From Candidatus Midichloriaceae bacterium (GTDB lineage: Bacteria > Pseudomonadota > Alphaproteobacteria > Rickettsiales > Midichloriaceae): a stretch of 64,000 nucleotides of DNA. This document shows, in pieces, positions 35,756-43,707 of this stretch (positions are counted from its first letter, which is position 1; each line of letters begins with the position of its first letter). The DNA is taken from positions 1 to 64,000 of the forward strand of contig JAQSWL010000017.1 in assembly GCA_029266655.1 (NCBI GenBank), given 5' to 3'. Below the pieces are notes generated by a model. That model made no database searches. It was not told the origin of the DNA and saw only the letters and a list, made by a program, of their open reading frames with translations. Position numbers and translations under genes: made by a program.

Positions 35756-36949
35756 CTAGAGAGTTTTCCACATTAATTTTTTCACTAACATCATAAAAAA
35801 ACTTAATGCGAGAAAATACAATGGCATCGGCAATAGCGTGCCGTTATGTAAAGCCCCCATTATCAAGGTAAAGCCCGATATCAAGCAGTAGTAAAATGAC
35901 CCAAACAAACTCGAAGCCGTGCCAATGCACCATTTATAATCTACAAGAGCAAGTGCTAGCGCGTTACTCATGGCCATGCATCCACCAAATGTAGAAACCA
36001 TTTGCATTAAGATGGTAAGTGCAATTACATACTTCACAGGAATAGGTGAAACAAATGAATGCCAAAGAATAAATGCACTAAACACAAAGTTTGCAGATAA
36101 AATTATGTATAACCCATAGCTCATTATGTTAGCAGATGCATGGGTATTATGGAGTTTTTTAGAAAGCATGCCACCTAGCATGGTGCTAAAAGCTATCGGC
36201 ATAAATCCAAGCCCATATTCACTTGGAGAAAGCCCTAAAAGTTTAATTAAATAAAATGAGCCTTCAGCAAAATAACTAAAAGAAATGCCGTTCCCTGCTG
36301 CAATTATTAACCCAAACCCAATAACATTTTTATCATGCACTAAGTGTTTTACAACCGCTATCATTGATACGCGCCTTCTATTACTTGTATGGTGAGTTTC
36401 TGGAAGCTTGAAGATTATCAGAATGGTCACCGCAATTGTAAATAAAGTAAGAAACAAGAAGTTGGCTTCCCAACCAAAGTGGCTAGCAATTACCCCTCCA
36501 ATTACTGGGCCCACAGCAGGGAAAATCGCTAAAGCGCTGCCTATAGATGAATATGCCCGCCCTAAGGCTGCGCCTTGGAAAGAATCTCTACAAATCGCCT
36601 GCCCCATAACGCTACCAACACTGCCACCAAAAGCTTGTATTAATCTGCTGCACATTAATATCTCTATTGCATTCGAAAAATAACACCCAATACAACCAAA
36701 CGTAAAAATTGTAAGGCCAGCTACAATGCAGGGCTTCCGTCCAATCCTGTCGGAAAGATTGCCCCAAAATAGCATACCCAAAGCAAATCCAAGCAAGTAT
36801 ATGGTGATAGTATACTCAGCAATGCTTTCAGAAGTTTGTAGGGAAATAGCAATATCAGGCAAAGAGGGGGTATAAACCGTTTCCGCCAGTTTTGGGAAGC
36901 CTATTATAAGAACAATAAGCCAGATGCCTGATAAAACTGGGTTAATCAT
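35756..36949 (-). CDS. MFS transporter, Bcr/CflA-like
   Basis: Twelve-helix inner-membrane drug/metabolite:proton antiporter family. The 397-residue protein has motif A GNLSDRIGRKP between helices 2 and 3 and the Bcr/CflA-type TVYTPSLPDIA start after helix 1. Substrate unknown. It is the last gene of an rseP-CADD-MFS run, 22 bases after the CADD-like gene, so it may carry a substrate or product related to that enzyme; this is inference. Confidence 0.88.
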   Translation of the reverse strand: MINPVLSGIWLIVLIIGFPKLAETVYTPSLPDIAISLQTSESIAEYTITIYLLGFALGMLFWGNLSDRIGRKPCIVAGLTIFTFGCIGCYFSNAIEILMCSRLIQAFGGSVGSVMGQAICRDSFQGAALGRAYSSIGSALAIFPAVGPVIGGVIASHFGWEANFLFLTLFTIAVTILIIFKLPETHHTSNRRRVSMIAVVKHLVHDKNVIGFGLIIAAGNGISFSYFAEGSFYLIKLLGLSPSEYGLGFMPIAFSTMLGGMLSKKLHNTHASANIMSYGLYIILSANFVFSAFILWHSFVSPIPVKYVIALTILMQMVSTFGGCMAMSNALALALVDYKWCIGTASSLFGSFYYCLISGFTLIMGALHNGTLLPMPLYFLALSFFMMLVKKLMWKTL

Positions 36950-36970
36950 TCTCTGCCTATGCTTTGTAAA

Positions 36971-37636
36971 TTAACATATTCTCGCTTTATGAACTTCCAT
37001 CATTCCATCAAGAAATTGCCATAATAGAGTTGCGCCTTTTTGAGCACCCTGCGATACTTTTTCTTGAGATTCTGCATCTAAGCCATCTATTAAACTAGCC
37101 ACCTCTTCTGTATGCCACTCATCAGCTTCCATATGGACGAAAAAAAATTCCAAGGTTTTTGCATCCGCAATATTATAATGCTGTTTTAAACCATCAATTT
37201 TAGATTCAGCAACTTTTGGCGTTTGTCTTTCATAAGCATATAAAGCACCTAGCCCTGTTGCATAATCTTGCCTAACCAAGTCAAAATAACCATCTACCAA
37301 ATCACTTGTGGAGTAAAATGCAGGATTCAAATCTAACTCCTCTCTTGCAACACCCAAACCTTCAGCAAATCGCTTCCATAATTCTGGATGATTATTTTCA
37401 CCTCTCTCCTCATCAATTAAATTCTCCAGTAATAATTGCCTTGATTTAATATCAGTGCATAACGCGTGAATCTGGCTTATGTAGCGGGGGAATGCGGCCA
37501 CATGATGGTAATATTCTCTCGCATAAACTTGAAGGGTTTCTTTTGTTAAGCCCCCTTTGTTCCAAGCCTGGTAGAAAGGATGTTTTAACAAATCCAAATT
37601 TTCAAGTAAGTTATTAAGCGTTTTGCAAAATTCCAT
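36971..37636 (-). CDS. CADD/PqqC-like metalloprotein
   Basis: TenA/PqqC-fold helical protein most like Chlamydia CADD, a self-sacrificing enzyme of p-aminobenzoate (folate) synthesis. In this 221-residue protein the metal ligands line up with CADD numbering: Glu76, His83 (EERGENNHPELW), Glu136 (YAYERQ), and His168, Asp172, His175 (HMEADEWH). Tyr22 in HPFYQAW matches the tyrosine CADD converts to pABA and Lys146 matches its required lysine. It lies between rseP (26 bases upstream) and an MFS transporter. The folate role is from the family; not shown here. Confidence 0.86.
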   Translation of the reverse strand: MEFCKTLNNLLENLDLLKHPFYQAWNKGGLTKETLQVYAREYYHHVAAFPRYISQIHALCTDIKSRQLLLENLIDEERGENNHPELWKRFAEGLGVAREELDLNPAFYSTSDLVDGYFDLVRQDYATGLGALYAYERQTPKVAESKIDGLKQHYNIADAKTLEFFFVHMEADEWHTEEVASLIDGLDAESQEKVSQGAQKGATLLWQFLDGMMEVHKARIC

Positions 37637-37662
37637 ATATCCTACAATAATTAATGTGCGAT

Positions 37663-38778
37663 TTATTTAACAAGCCCTGTTATATCATTAAAGGTGACAT
37701 ATAGCATTAATGAAATTAAGAGTGCAAAGCTTATCTTTGTAACCGCCAACTTGAATTTTTCAGAGGCGGGTTTGCCAGTTATCGCTTCAACTGCATAAAA
37801 AGCAAGATGCCCACCGTCCAAAACTGGTAGCGGCAATAGATTCACTAATCCTAGATTAATCGAAATAAGCGCGATAAACCATAGAATACTAACAAAGCCA
37901 TGTTGCGCAGATTGCCCAGAATACTGTGCAATTTTAATTGGCCCCCCTAACTCTTTAGTGCTGCGGCTGCCAGTTATAATCTGCCACAGGCCCTTTATCA
38001 TTCCAGTAGAAATTGCGAAAGTTTCATGAATACCTTGCTGCACAGATTCAATAAAAGATAATTTTACTAGCTTGCCTCCGGTGGCAGAAATTCCGAGTAT
38101 CGGCATTTGAATTTCATTACCATAAGCATCCTTAACCTTTTCCAGTTTAGGGGTAGCTTTTAAGTTTATCTGCTTTTTCCCACGCTCCACCAACAACGAC
38201 ACTTGTGTCCCAGTGTTAAGTGCTATAGATTGGCGCAGCTCCTCAAAGGTAATAACTTGTGCTTCATCAATAGCTAAGATTTTATCCCCAGGCTTAATAC
38301 CAGCTATAGCTGCAGGGCTACCCTTTGCCACTTGAGAAACTACCGGATCAGTCGCAGGTTTGCCATACCAAAACAACATACCCACAATAATTAATATCGC
38401 ACTTATATAATTGAAAGCGGGTCCTGCAAAAACTATAACAGCTTTCCTCCACAATTCTTTATGATGAAAAGAAACAAGTTTATCCTTGAAGCTCATTTGG
38501 TCAATTTTAAGGTCGGCACTACTGCTTGCCACATCCGAATCCCCAAACATTTTTACATATCCGCCAAATGGGATAATACTTAATTTCCATCTAGTGCCAT
38601 GGCTATCATTAATGCCAAGTAATTCTTTCCCAAAACCTATTGAGAAAACCTCCACTCGCACTCCATTAAGCCTGGCAAATAGATAGTGACCAAACTCATG
38701 TATGAAAACAACTATGCTTAAAATAACTAAAAACCAAAAGAAATACTCAATCCCTACCAAAAATCCCTGCATGTACAC
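37663..38778 (-). CDS. rseP: Site-2 intramembrane zinc protease RseP
   Basis: Membrane metalloprotease that cuts anti-sigma factors and signal-peptide remnants. The 371-residue protein has the zinc motif HEFGH (His27, Glu28, His31) in the first membrane helix, a periplasmic PDZ domain (about 125-205; GSPAAIAGIKPGDKILAID), and the second catalytic motif NLLPLPVLDGGHL in the C-terminal helices. Start may be ATG 38778 or two codons later. First gene of the rseP-CADD-MFS run. bamA, often a neighbour, is not here. Confidence 0.95.
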   Translation of the reverse strand: MYMQGFLVGIEYFFWFLVILSIVVFIHEFGHYLFARLNGVRVEVFSIGFGKELLGINDSHGTRWKLSIIPFGGYVKMFGDSDVASSSADLKIDQMSFKDKLVSFHHKELWRKAVIVFAGPAFNYISAILIIVGMLFWYGKPATDPVVSQVAKGSPAAIAGIKPGDKILAIDEAQVITFEELRQSIALNTGTQVSLLVERGKKQINLKATPKLEKVKDAYGNEIQMPILGISATGGKLVKLSFIESVQQGIHETFAISTGMIKGLWQIITGSRSTKELGGPIKIAQYSGQSAQHGFVSILWFIALISINLGLVNLLPLPVLDGGHLAFYAVEAITGKPASEKFKLAVTKISFALLISLMLYVTFNDITGLVK

Positions 38779-38917
38779 ACATCCCTAAAATTGCCTAATC
38801 AAGATTCTAACAAACTAATAATAAATTTCAAAAGAAATTAGGATAGTAACACTAGATTATAATAACGTGTTTTATTGCCTTGATATTTTATGTGTAAAAT
38901 AGTAAAAGAGACTCTTC

Positions 38918-38953
38918 TATACTTCTCGTAAATCAAGAGTTGGCAAAAAATTT
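38918..38953 (+). repeat. F2 repeat left end (solo)
   Basis: TATACTTCTCGTAAATCAAG followed by AGTTGGCAAAAAA matches the first 36 bases of F2. The rest of the element is missing; the GNAT gene begins in its place. The gap before it (38779-38917) shows a degraded F1-like segment and no gene. Confidence 0.7.
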
Positions 38954-38966
38954 TGGAGTTTACCTA

Positions 38967-39548
38967 ATGAGAGCAATGTTACAAAAATTCTTTAGTCGCT
39001 TCCCAGTAATAGAGCTTGGAGATGTGCGCCTTCGCGATTTAATGCTTTCTGATAAGGAAGGTTATTTTAAAATGATGGCGGATCCCGAAGCCTCTCAGTA
39101 CCTCTCAGACGAAGACATTCCCAAAAGCATTGAAGAAACTGAAGAGGAAATTAAATATTGGGGCGGTTTATACTATAAAAAGCAAAGTATATTTTGGACA
39201 ATTGCAGATAGTAAAACAGATGAATTTATGGGCACCATCGGCTTCAATAATTGGAATTTTCATAACCAACGCGCTGAAGTTAGCTACGATCTAATGAAAG
39301 AACATTGGCGCAAGGGCATAATGACTAAGGTTTTAAGAAATGTCGCTATTTTCGGTTTCAAAGAAATGGGTCTTGCTAGAATAGAAGCAAGAACAATGCT
39401 AGACAATAAACCTTCTACTGGGCTACTAGAAAAGGTAGGTTTTAAGCTTGAAGGCGTGCAAAGGTCTTATCGAATAATTCGCGGTCAACCTACCGATATT
39501 ACTCTATATGGCTTAGTTAAAGACGATTATTCAGGATTTTTGTCGTAA
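38967..39548 (+). CDS. GNAT acetyltransferase, RimJ/RimL type
   Basis: Probably acetylates protein N-termini or a small amine. The 193-residue protein has the RimJ/RimL pattern: LGDVRLRDLMLSDKEGYFKM near the N-terminus, GTIGFNNWNFHNQRAEVSYD, the acetyl-CoA motif HWRKGIMTKVLRNV and TMLDNKPSTGLLEKVGFKLEG, read in pieces. The frame runs upstream to a TTG inside the F2 end; I chose ATG 38967 because GGAG lies 8 bases upstream. The substrate is unknown. Confidence 0.87.
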   Translation: MRAMLQKFFSRFPVIELGDVRLRDLMLSDKEGYFKMMADPEASQYLSDEDIPKSIEETEEEIKYWGGLYYKKQSIFWTIADSKTDEFMGTIGFNNWNFHNQRAEVSYDLMKEHWRKGIMTKVLRNVAIFGFKEMGLARIEARTMLDNKPSTGLLEKVGFKLEGVQRSYRIIRGQPTDITLYGLVKDDYSGFLS

Positions 39549-39557
39549 TACTAACGT

Positions 39558-39815
39558 ATACCAAATCTCAAAATAAATTTTAATATAGCTAAAGCGGTAT
39601 AAAAGTAGTATGGCATTTTAATAAAAAGCAATAATGCAAACAGCGACCCCGCTGTTTGTTAATACTTGATGTTCCGTCATTTCATTTCGCAAGATCTTTA
39701 TAGAAGATCTTGCAGGCCGGGTGCAGCGCATTCGCGCTCGCCCCCTTGAGCTACCGCGGCCTTTCTTTATGCTTTGCTTTTTAAATTAATTTAATTAACT
39801 GTGGCAAGCAGCGTA
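39558..39815 (+). repeat. Solo F1 end joined to an F3 repeat
   Basis: Begins with ATACCAAATCTCAAAATAAA (F1 end), followed by AGCTAAAGCGGTATAAAA and an F3 body. Stem III is CAAACAGCG (39637-39645) with CGCTGTTTG (39650-39658); stem II is GCAAGATCTTTATAGAAGATCTTGC in two arms at about 39690-39714; the GC-rich stem I region ends in GCGGCC. The F1-end/F3 junction also occurs near 33195 and 44953. Confidence 0.8.
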
Positions 39816-39838
39816 ATAATTTGAGTTAATAATTATTC

Positions 39839-40165
39839 TAACCTCAGCTCGACGTAAGGAATTAAAAAAGAAGGCATAAACTTACTGCCTCTATTATAAA
39901 TAAATTGCCTACCTGTAGTGATATTATTGCAGCCGCTTCAGCATGCTTAGGCAAAAAAGCTCTGGCCGTGGGGGCAAAAAATTTGTATATGCAGGCGCAT
40001 AGCGCCTACTATACACAAATTTTTTGAGCCAGAGCTTTTGCTGACTTCGTCAACGGGAAGAGGATTATTGAAAATTATTTAAAAGGCAATTTATTTGAAG
40101 ATCAAATATTAAGCAAATCGTTTGCTATCAATAGATTACGACCATCTTATATCGAGCTGAGGTTA
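39839..40165. repeat. F5 long inverted repeat
   Basis: A 327-base element with ends TAACCTCAGCTCGA and TCGAGCTGAGGTTA. Arms pair again as AAAAGCTCTGGC and GCCAGAGCTTTT around a central hairpin (AAATTTGTATATGCAGGCGC / GCGCCTACTATACACAAATTT). One arm matches the single copy at 33484-33640. With neighbouring repeats it fills the 39549-40349 gap, where I see no gene. Confidence 0.75.
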
Positions 40166-40242
40166 TTCTAATTCAACTCAAACTATTATAGCTGAAGCAT
40201 TTTAATTTGAATATAGGAGCGAGGAACGAAATGTAGTAAAAC

Positions 40243-40344
40243 CTACATGAGTGATCGAGCAACGCGTAGTCAAATTATAAAGGCTTAGCTATACTACATG
40301 AGTGATCGAGCAACGCGTAGTCAAATTATAAAGGCTTAGCTATA
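40243..40344. repeat. Tandem duplication, two 51-base units
   Basis: Two identical copies of a 51-base unit (CTACATGAGTGATCGAGCAA ... GGCTTAGCTATA) at 40243-40293 and 40294-40344. The unit contains GAGCAACGCG and lies just after the zinc-ribbon gene's stop (that gene is on the minus strand). Perfect identity suggests a recent duplication or an assembly artefact. Confidence 0.85.
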
Positions 40345-40349
40345 ATACT

Positions 40350-41201
40350 TCACTTCTCTGAAGATTCAGCTTTATAGCCTAAAATTGCTGATTGCCTAGC
40401 AACCGCTAAGTTGAAGTAATTTCCCATCTCAATTACTACAAACATAACCTCTTTGGGAATATGGTTTAGCCTGCCCTCTATCACTTCTTCTTTGCCAGGT
40501 TCTATAATTTTATTAAGGTTCATGGTGTAATCACCAATAAAATCTTTTTCCTTAGTATAGACCGAAAATCTCACAGCATCTAAAAGTTGCGGCGATTTAC
40601 CTATGTTTTTGGCTATAACTTTAACATTGAGCTCCACTTGGCCAGACGCATCATTCTCGGCATTTTCTGAATTCAATGTGCAATCAACAAAATCAAACCT
40701 AAGGTTTGATACATCTTGCAAATGTATAGCATCGAAGAAAAGAACCGCATTGGGGAATTTTTTGATAATTTCTTTTTTGTAAGTAACGGCAAGAATAAAA
40801 GCTAATACCACCAGTGCTATCATTGATATAACCTTGAAGGTAATCATCAACCAAGTCTTTTCATATAACTTTTGCTCTTGTGGTTTAATAGGTATGCGAA
40901 TAGTAGGTTTAATTTCTTCTTTTTTCTGCTCTGGCTCCTCTTTCATAACTCGTGGAGTTGGCTGGGTATCTTGCTTAACATGCTCTTGAGAGAAATCTTC
41001 TTGAAAATTTGCGCTTTCTTGAAAATGCACTTCTTCCTGAGGACTTACGCTTTCCTGCGGATAGAACTCTTCCTGCGGCTTTATCCCTTCCTGAAACCAT
41101 TCATATTCACAGGCAGAACACTTTACTTTCCTACCATTTATGCCAATGGCAGAGTCAGGAACCTTAAATTTAGCACCACAATTATTGCAGGATAGAATCA
41201 T
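40350..41201 (-). CDS. Zinc-ribbon (MJ0042-type) membrane protein
   Basis: A 283-residue protein with an N-terminal MJ0042 zinc ribbon: Cys5, Cys8, Cys28 and Cys31 in two CxxC pairs. A Gln/Glu-rich spacer with a degenerate seven-residue repeat (PQE/FQE units, about 40-75) follows, then one membrane helix (about 120-142) and a C-terminal DUF3426-like domain (about 165-275). This architecture is common in proteobacteria and its function is unknown. The zinc ribbon would be cytoplasmic and the DUF3426 part periplasmic. It diverges from dapD. Confidence 0.85.
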   Translation of the reverse strand: MILSCNNCGAKFKVPDSAIGINGRKVKCSACEYEWFQEGIKPQEEFYPQESVSPQEEVHFQESANFQEDFSQEHVKQDTQPTPRVMKEEPEQKKEEIKPTIRIPIKPQEQKLYEKTWLMITFKVISMIALVVLAFILAVTYKKEIIKKFPNAVLFFDAIHLQDVSNLRFDFVDCTLNSENAENDASGQVELNVKVIAKNIGKSPQLLDAVRFSVYTKEKDFIGDYTMNLNKIIEPGKEEVIEGRLNHIPKEVMFVVIEMGNYFNLAVARQSAILGYKAESSEK

Positions 41202-41273
41202 GTGATCAGATTTATTTTGTTTTTAACAGCTAGAATGTATATTGTTTGCTAAAATTAGTCTACGGTTTCTGCT

Positions 41274-42128
41274 ATGGAAGAGAAAAAAAATCATTTAAAA
41301 ATTTTAATTGAACAAGCTTGGGATGCAAAAAACCAAGGGGCAGCTCTAGAACCAGCAGAAAAATCTGCAGTTTTAGAAGTTTTAAACCAGTTAGATGATG
41401 GAGCTTTACGAATCGCAGAATGCATAGATGGAGAATGGCTGGTAAATGAGTGGCTTAAAAAAGCTATTTTACTATCCTTTAAAATTTATGAAAACAAAGC
41501 TGCTTTTGAGTATTTAGCTTATGATAAAATTCCTTTAAAGTTTCATGGATGGGGCGAAGAAAAATGGCTTAAAGCGGGATTCCGAGTAGTTCCTGGAGCA
41601 GTGGTGCGCCACTCTTCTTATATTAGTCCAAAAGCGATCATAATGCCTAGCTTTATTAATATAGGTGCTTATATTGGTGGTGGCACCTTAATAGACACCT
41701 GGGCTACAATAGGCAGCTGTGCGCAGATAGGATCTGGGTGCCATATATCTGGCGGAGTTGGCATAGGTGGAGTTTTAGAGCCATTACAGGCTAATCCTGT
41801 AATAATTGAAGATAATGTATTTATCGGCGCACGCAGTGAGATAGCAGAAGGAGTTATTGTAGAGGAAGGCGCAGTAATTTCCATGGGAGTTTTCATAGGT
41901 TCATCCACAAGAATTTACGACCGTGCAACTGGCCAAATCTTTTATGGGCGTGTACCAAAATATAGTGTAGTAGTACCAGGCACTCTACCAAGTTCTGATG
42001 GAAAAACTCAAACTTATGCTGTTATCATAGTAAAACAGGTGGATGAAAAAACCAGAGCAAAAACATCCATTAATGAATTGTTAAGAGCATATACTTCTAG
42101 TAAATTAGGAGTTGGTAAAAAGGTATAG
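41274..42128 (+). CDS. dapD: Tetrahydrodipicolinate N-succinyltransferase
   Basis: Succinylates tetrahydrodipicolinate in the diaminopimelate pathway; a left-handed beta-helix trimer. The 284-residue protein has the hexapeptide-repeat region (about 120-225; [20 protein letters not shown]) and the standard C-terminal [11 protein letters not shown]. coli DapD ends just after INELLR at 274 residues; here about 12 further codons ([12 protein letters not shown]) and the TAG stop are encoded by the left end of an F2 repeat. So the gene reads into a repeat that resets its C-terminus. Followed by dapE across that repeat. Confidence 0.96.
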   Translation: MEEKKNHLKILIEQAWDAKNQGAALEPAEKSAVLEVLNQLDDGALRIAECIDGEWLVNEWLKKAILLSFKIYENKAAFEYLAYDKIPLKFHGWGEEKWLKAGFRVVPGAVVRHSSYISPKAIIMPSFINIGAYIGGGTLIDTWATIGSCAQIGSGCHISGGVGIGGVLEPLQANPVIIEDNVFIGARSEIAEGVIVEEGAVISMGVFIGSSTRIYDRATGQIFYGRVPKYSVVVPGTLPSSDGKTQTYAVIIVKQVDEKTRAKTSINELLRAYTSSKLGVGKKV

Positions 42129-42410
42129 ACGACAGGAAATTTGGAAAAGTGGTAGGAGCAGCAACTTTGAGCACCGTATAAGCCTATACTAATAGGTGCG
42201 GACGCGGAGAAGTTATACTGAATCTCAAAATAAATTGAGATAGTAATGCCAGATTTTGGCAAAGTGCGAGGGAAAAAAGCAGTTGAATATTTTACATATT
42301 CATCAATTTCTTACCAAGCAAATTTACCAAAAGATGAGCTTTAATGCTCTATTTATTTTGAGATTTAGTATTAGCTGCGACGCCCCAATTTTTCAAATTA
42401 ACGGAGTATA
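42090..42410 (+). repeat. F2 repeat bridging dapD and dapE, interrupted by F1
   Basis: Full F2 from TATACTTCTAGTAAATTAGG (inside dapD) to AATTAACGGAGTATA, broken at 42214/42372 by the F1 copy at 42215-42371. The left end encodes the dapD C-terminus. The right end supplies GGAG at 42403-42406, 5 bases before the dapE ATG. Confidence 0.9.
42215..42371 (+). repeat. F1 palindromic repeat, copy 6, nested in F2
   Basis: A 157-base F1 element (ATACTGAATCTC ... GAGATTTAGTAT) inserted in F2. Uninterrupted F2 copies read GCGGAGAAATTAGCTG at this point; here the flanks are GCGGAGAAGTT and TAGCTG, which implies a target duplication of only one to three bases (TA or TTA). Confidence 0.92.
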
Positions 42411-42411
42411 G

Positions 42412-43542
42412 ATGGATAGTATAGCGATCGCACAGAAATTAATATCATGCAAATCCATTACCCCTGGGGATGATGGCATTTTTGATTATGTATTAGAATT
42501 GCTAGCAACTGCAGGATTCAAATGCCAAATTTTGGAATTTGGCGAGGGAAAAGAAAAGGTAAAGAATTTATATGCCCAAGTGGGTGTTTCTGCACCCAAT
42601 CTTTGTTTTGCGGGGCACTTAGATGTGGTGCCTCCAGGTGATCTACATGCTTGGAAACATAACCCTTTTGCGGGAACTATAGAAGAAGGTAAGCTTTTTG
42701 GTAGAGGAGCCGTAGATATGAAGTGTGCTGTCGCCGCCTGGATTGCAGCAAGCATTAAGGTAGTAAACGAAGGCAAGCTAAATGGCTCAATCAGTTTGCT
42801 ACTTACTGGAGATGAAGAAGGGCCAGCAACCCATGGAACGGTAAAAGTTTTAGAACATTTGAAAGAACAAGGGGTAGCTATTGATGCTTGCATTGTGGGA
42901 GAGCCAACTTGCGAAAAACATTTTGGAGACACAATAAAGATAGGCCGCAGAGGCAGTATAACTTATAACCTTGAGGTGATTGGCGTGCAAGGGCATGTAG
43001 CATATCCACATCTAGCCAAAAACCCAATTGATATTATGGTTGCTATCCTGCATGAATTAAAAGCAATAAAGCTCGACGTTGGGAACGAAAACTTTCAAGC
43101 TAGCAATTTGGAAATAATAAGTGTGGATGTTGGAAATTCTACTACCAATACAATACCGGGTAAGGCAAGTGCTATTCTTAATGTGCGATATAATAATGAG
43201 CAAACAGAAGAAAAATTAACTCATATAATTAAGTCGGTATGCGATAAACATACGGACAGCTATCATTTAACAAGTAAAGAATCTGCCAAAGCTTTTTTAA
43301 GTGCGCCAAATGATTTTGCTTATAAGCTTGCAAAAGTTGTAGAAGAAGTATCAGGCATTAAGCCAAAATTCAGCACGTCTGGCGGAACTTCTGACGCCAG
43401 GTTTATTCAAAAATACTGCCAAGTTGCTGAGTTTGGATTGCTAAATGATACTGCTCATAAAGTTGACGAATATACCTCTATTGAAAATTTAGTGAAATTA
43501 GAAAAGATTTACTATAACTTAATATTTAGTTCAACTTGTTAG
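42412..43542 (+). CDS. dapE: Succinyl-diaminopimelate desuccinylase
   Basis: Zinc peptidase-family enzyme that releases LL-diaminopimelate from its succinyl derivative. The 376-residue protein shows the M20 metal motifs: FAGHLDVVPPGD (about 65-76), GRGAVDMKCAVAAW (about 98-111), GDEEGPATHGT (about 130-140) and the C-terminal TSGGTSDARFI. Length is standard. Translation appears to start from GGAG supplied by the end of an F2 repeat, 5 bases before the ATG. Confidence 0.96.
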   Translation: MDSIAIAQKLISCKSITPGDDGIFDYVLELLATAGFKCQILEFGEGKEKVKNLYAQVGVSAPNLCFAGHLDVVPPGDLHAWKHNPFAGTIEEGKLFGRGAVDMKCAVAAWIAASIKVVNEGKLNGSISLLLTGDEEGPATHGTVKVLEHLKEQGVAIDACIVGEPTCEKHFGDTIKIGRRGSITYNLEVIGVQGHVAYPHLAKNPIDIMVAILHELKAIKLDVGNENFQASNLEIISVDVGNSTTNTIPGKASAILNVRYNNEQTEEKLTHIIKSVCDKHTDSYHLTSKESAKAFLSAPNDFAYKLAKVVEEVSGIKPKFSTSGGTSDARFIQKYCQVAEFGLLNDTAHKVDEYTSIENLVKLEKIYYNLIFSSTC

Positions 43543-43546
43543 GCTT

Positions 43547-43704
43547 ATACCATTTCCGCAGAATAATTGGTAGATGTGGGAAAAGGTTTGGTTTTATGAG
43601 AAGATGAGAAAATGCAGTAATATTATATATATTACAAGTTTTCATATCGATCTATAAAAGCAAAGATTGAAGCGCATGTGTAATTTATTTTATGGAAATG
43701 GTAT
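43547..43704 (+). repeat. F6 palindromic repeat
   Basis: A 158-base element with inverted ends ATACCATTTCCGCAGAATAA and TTATTTTATGGAAATGGTAT. It fills the dapE-argD gap and ends 3 bases before the argD start. Ends of the same family occur at 23845-23892 and at about 32190-32212. Confidence 0.78.
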
Positions 43705-43707
43705 TAT

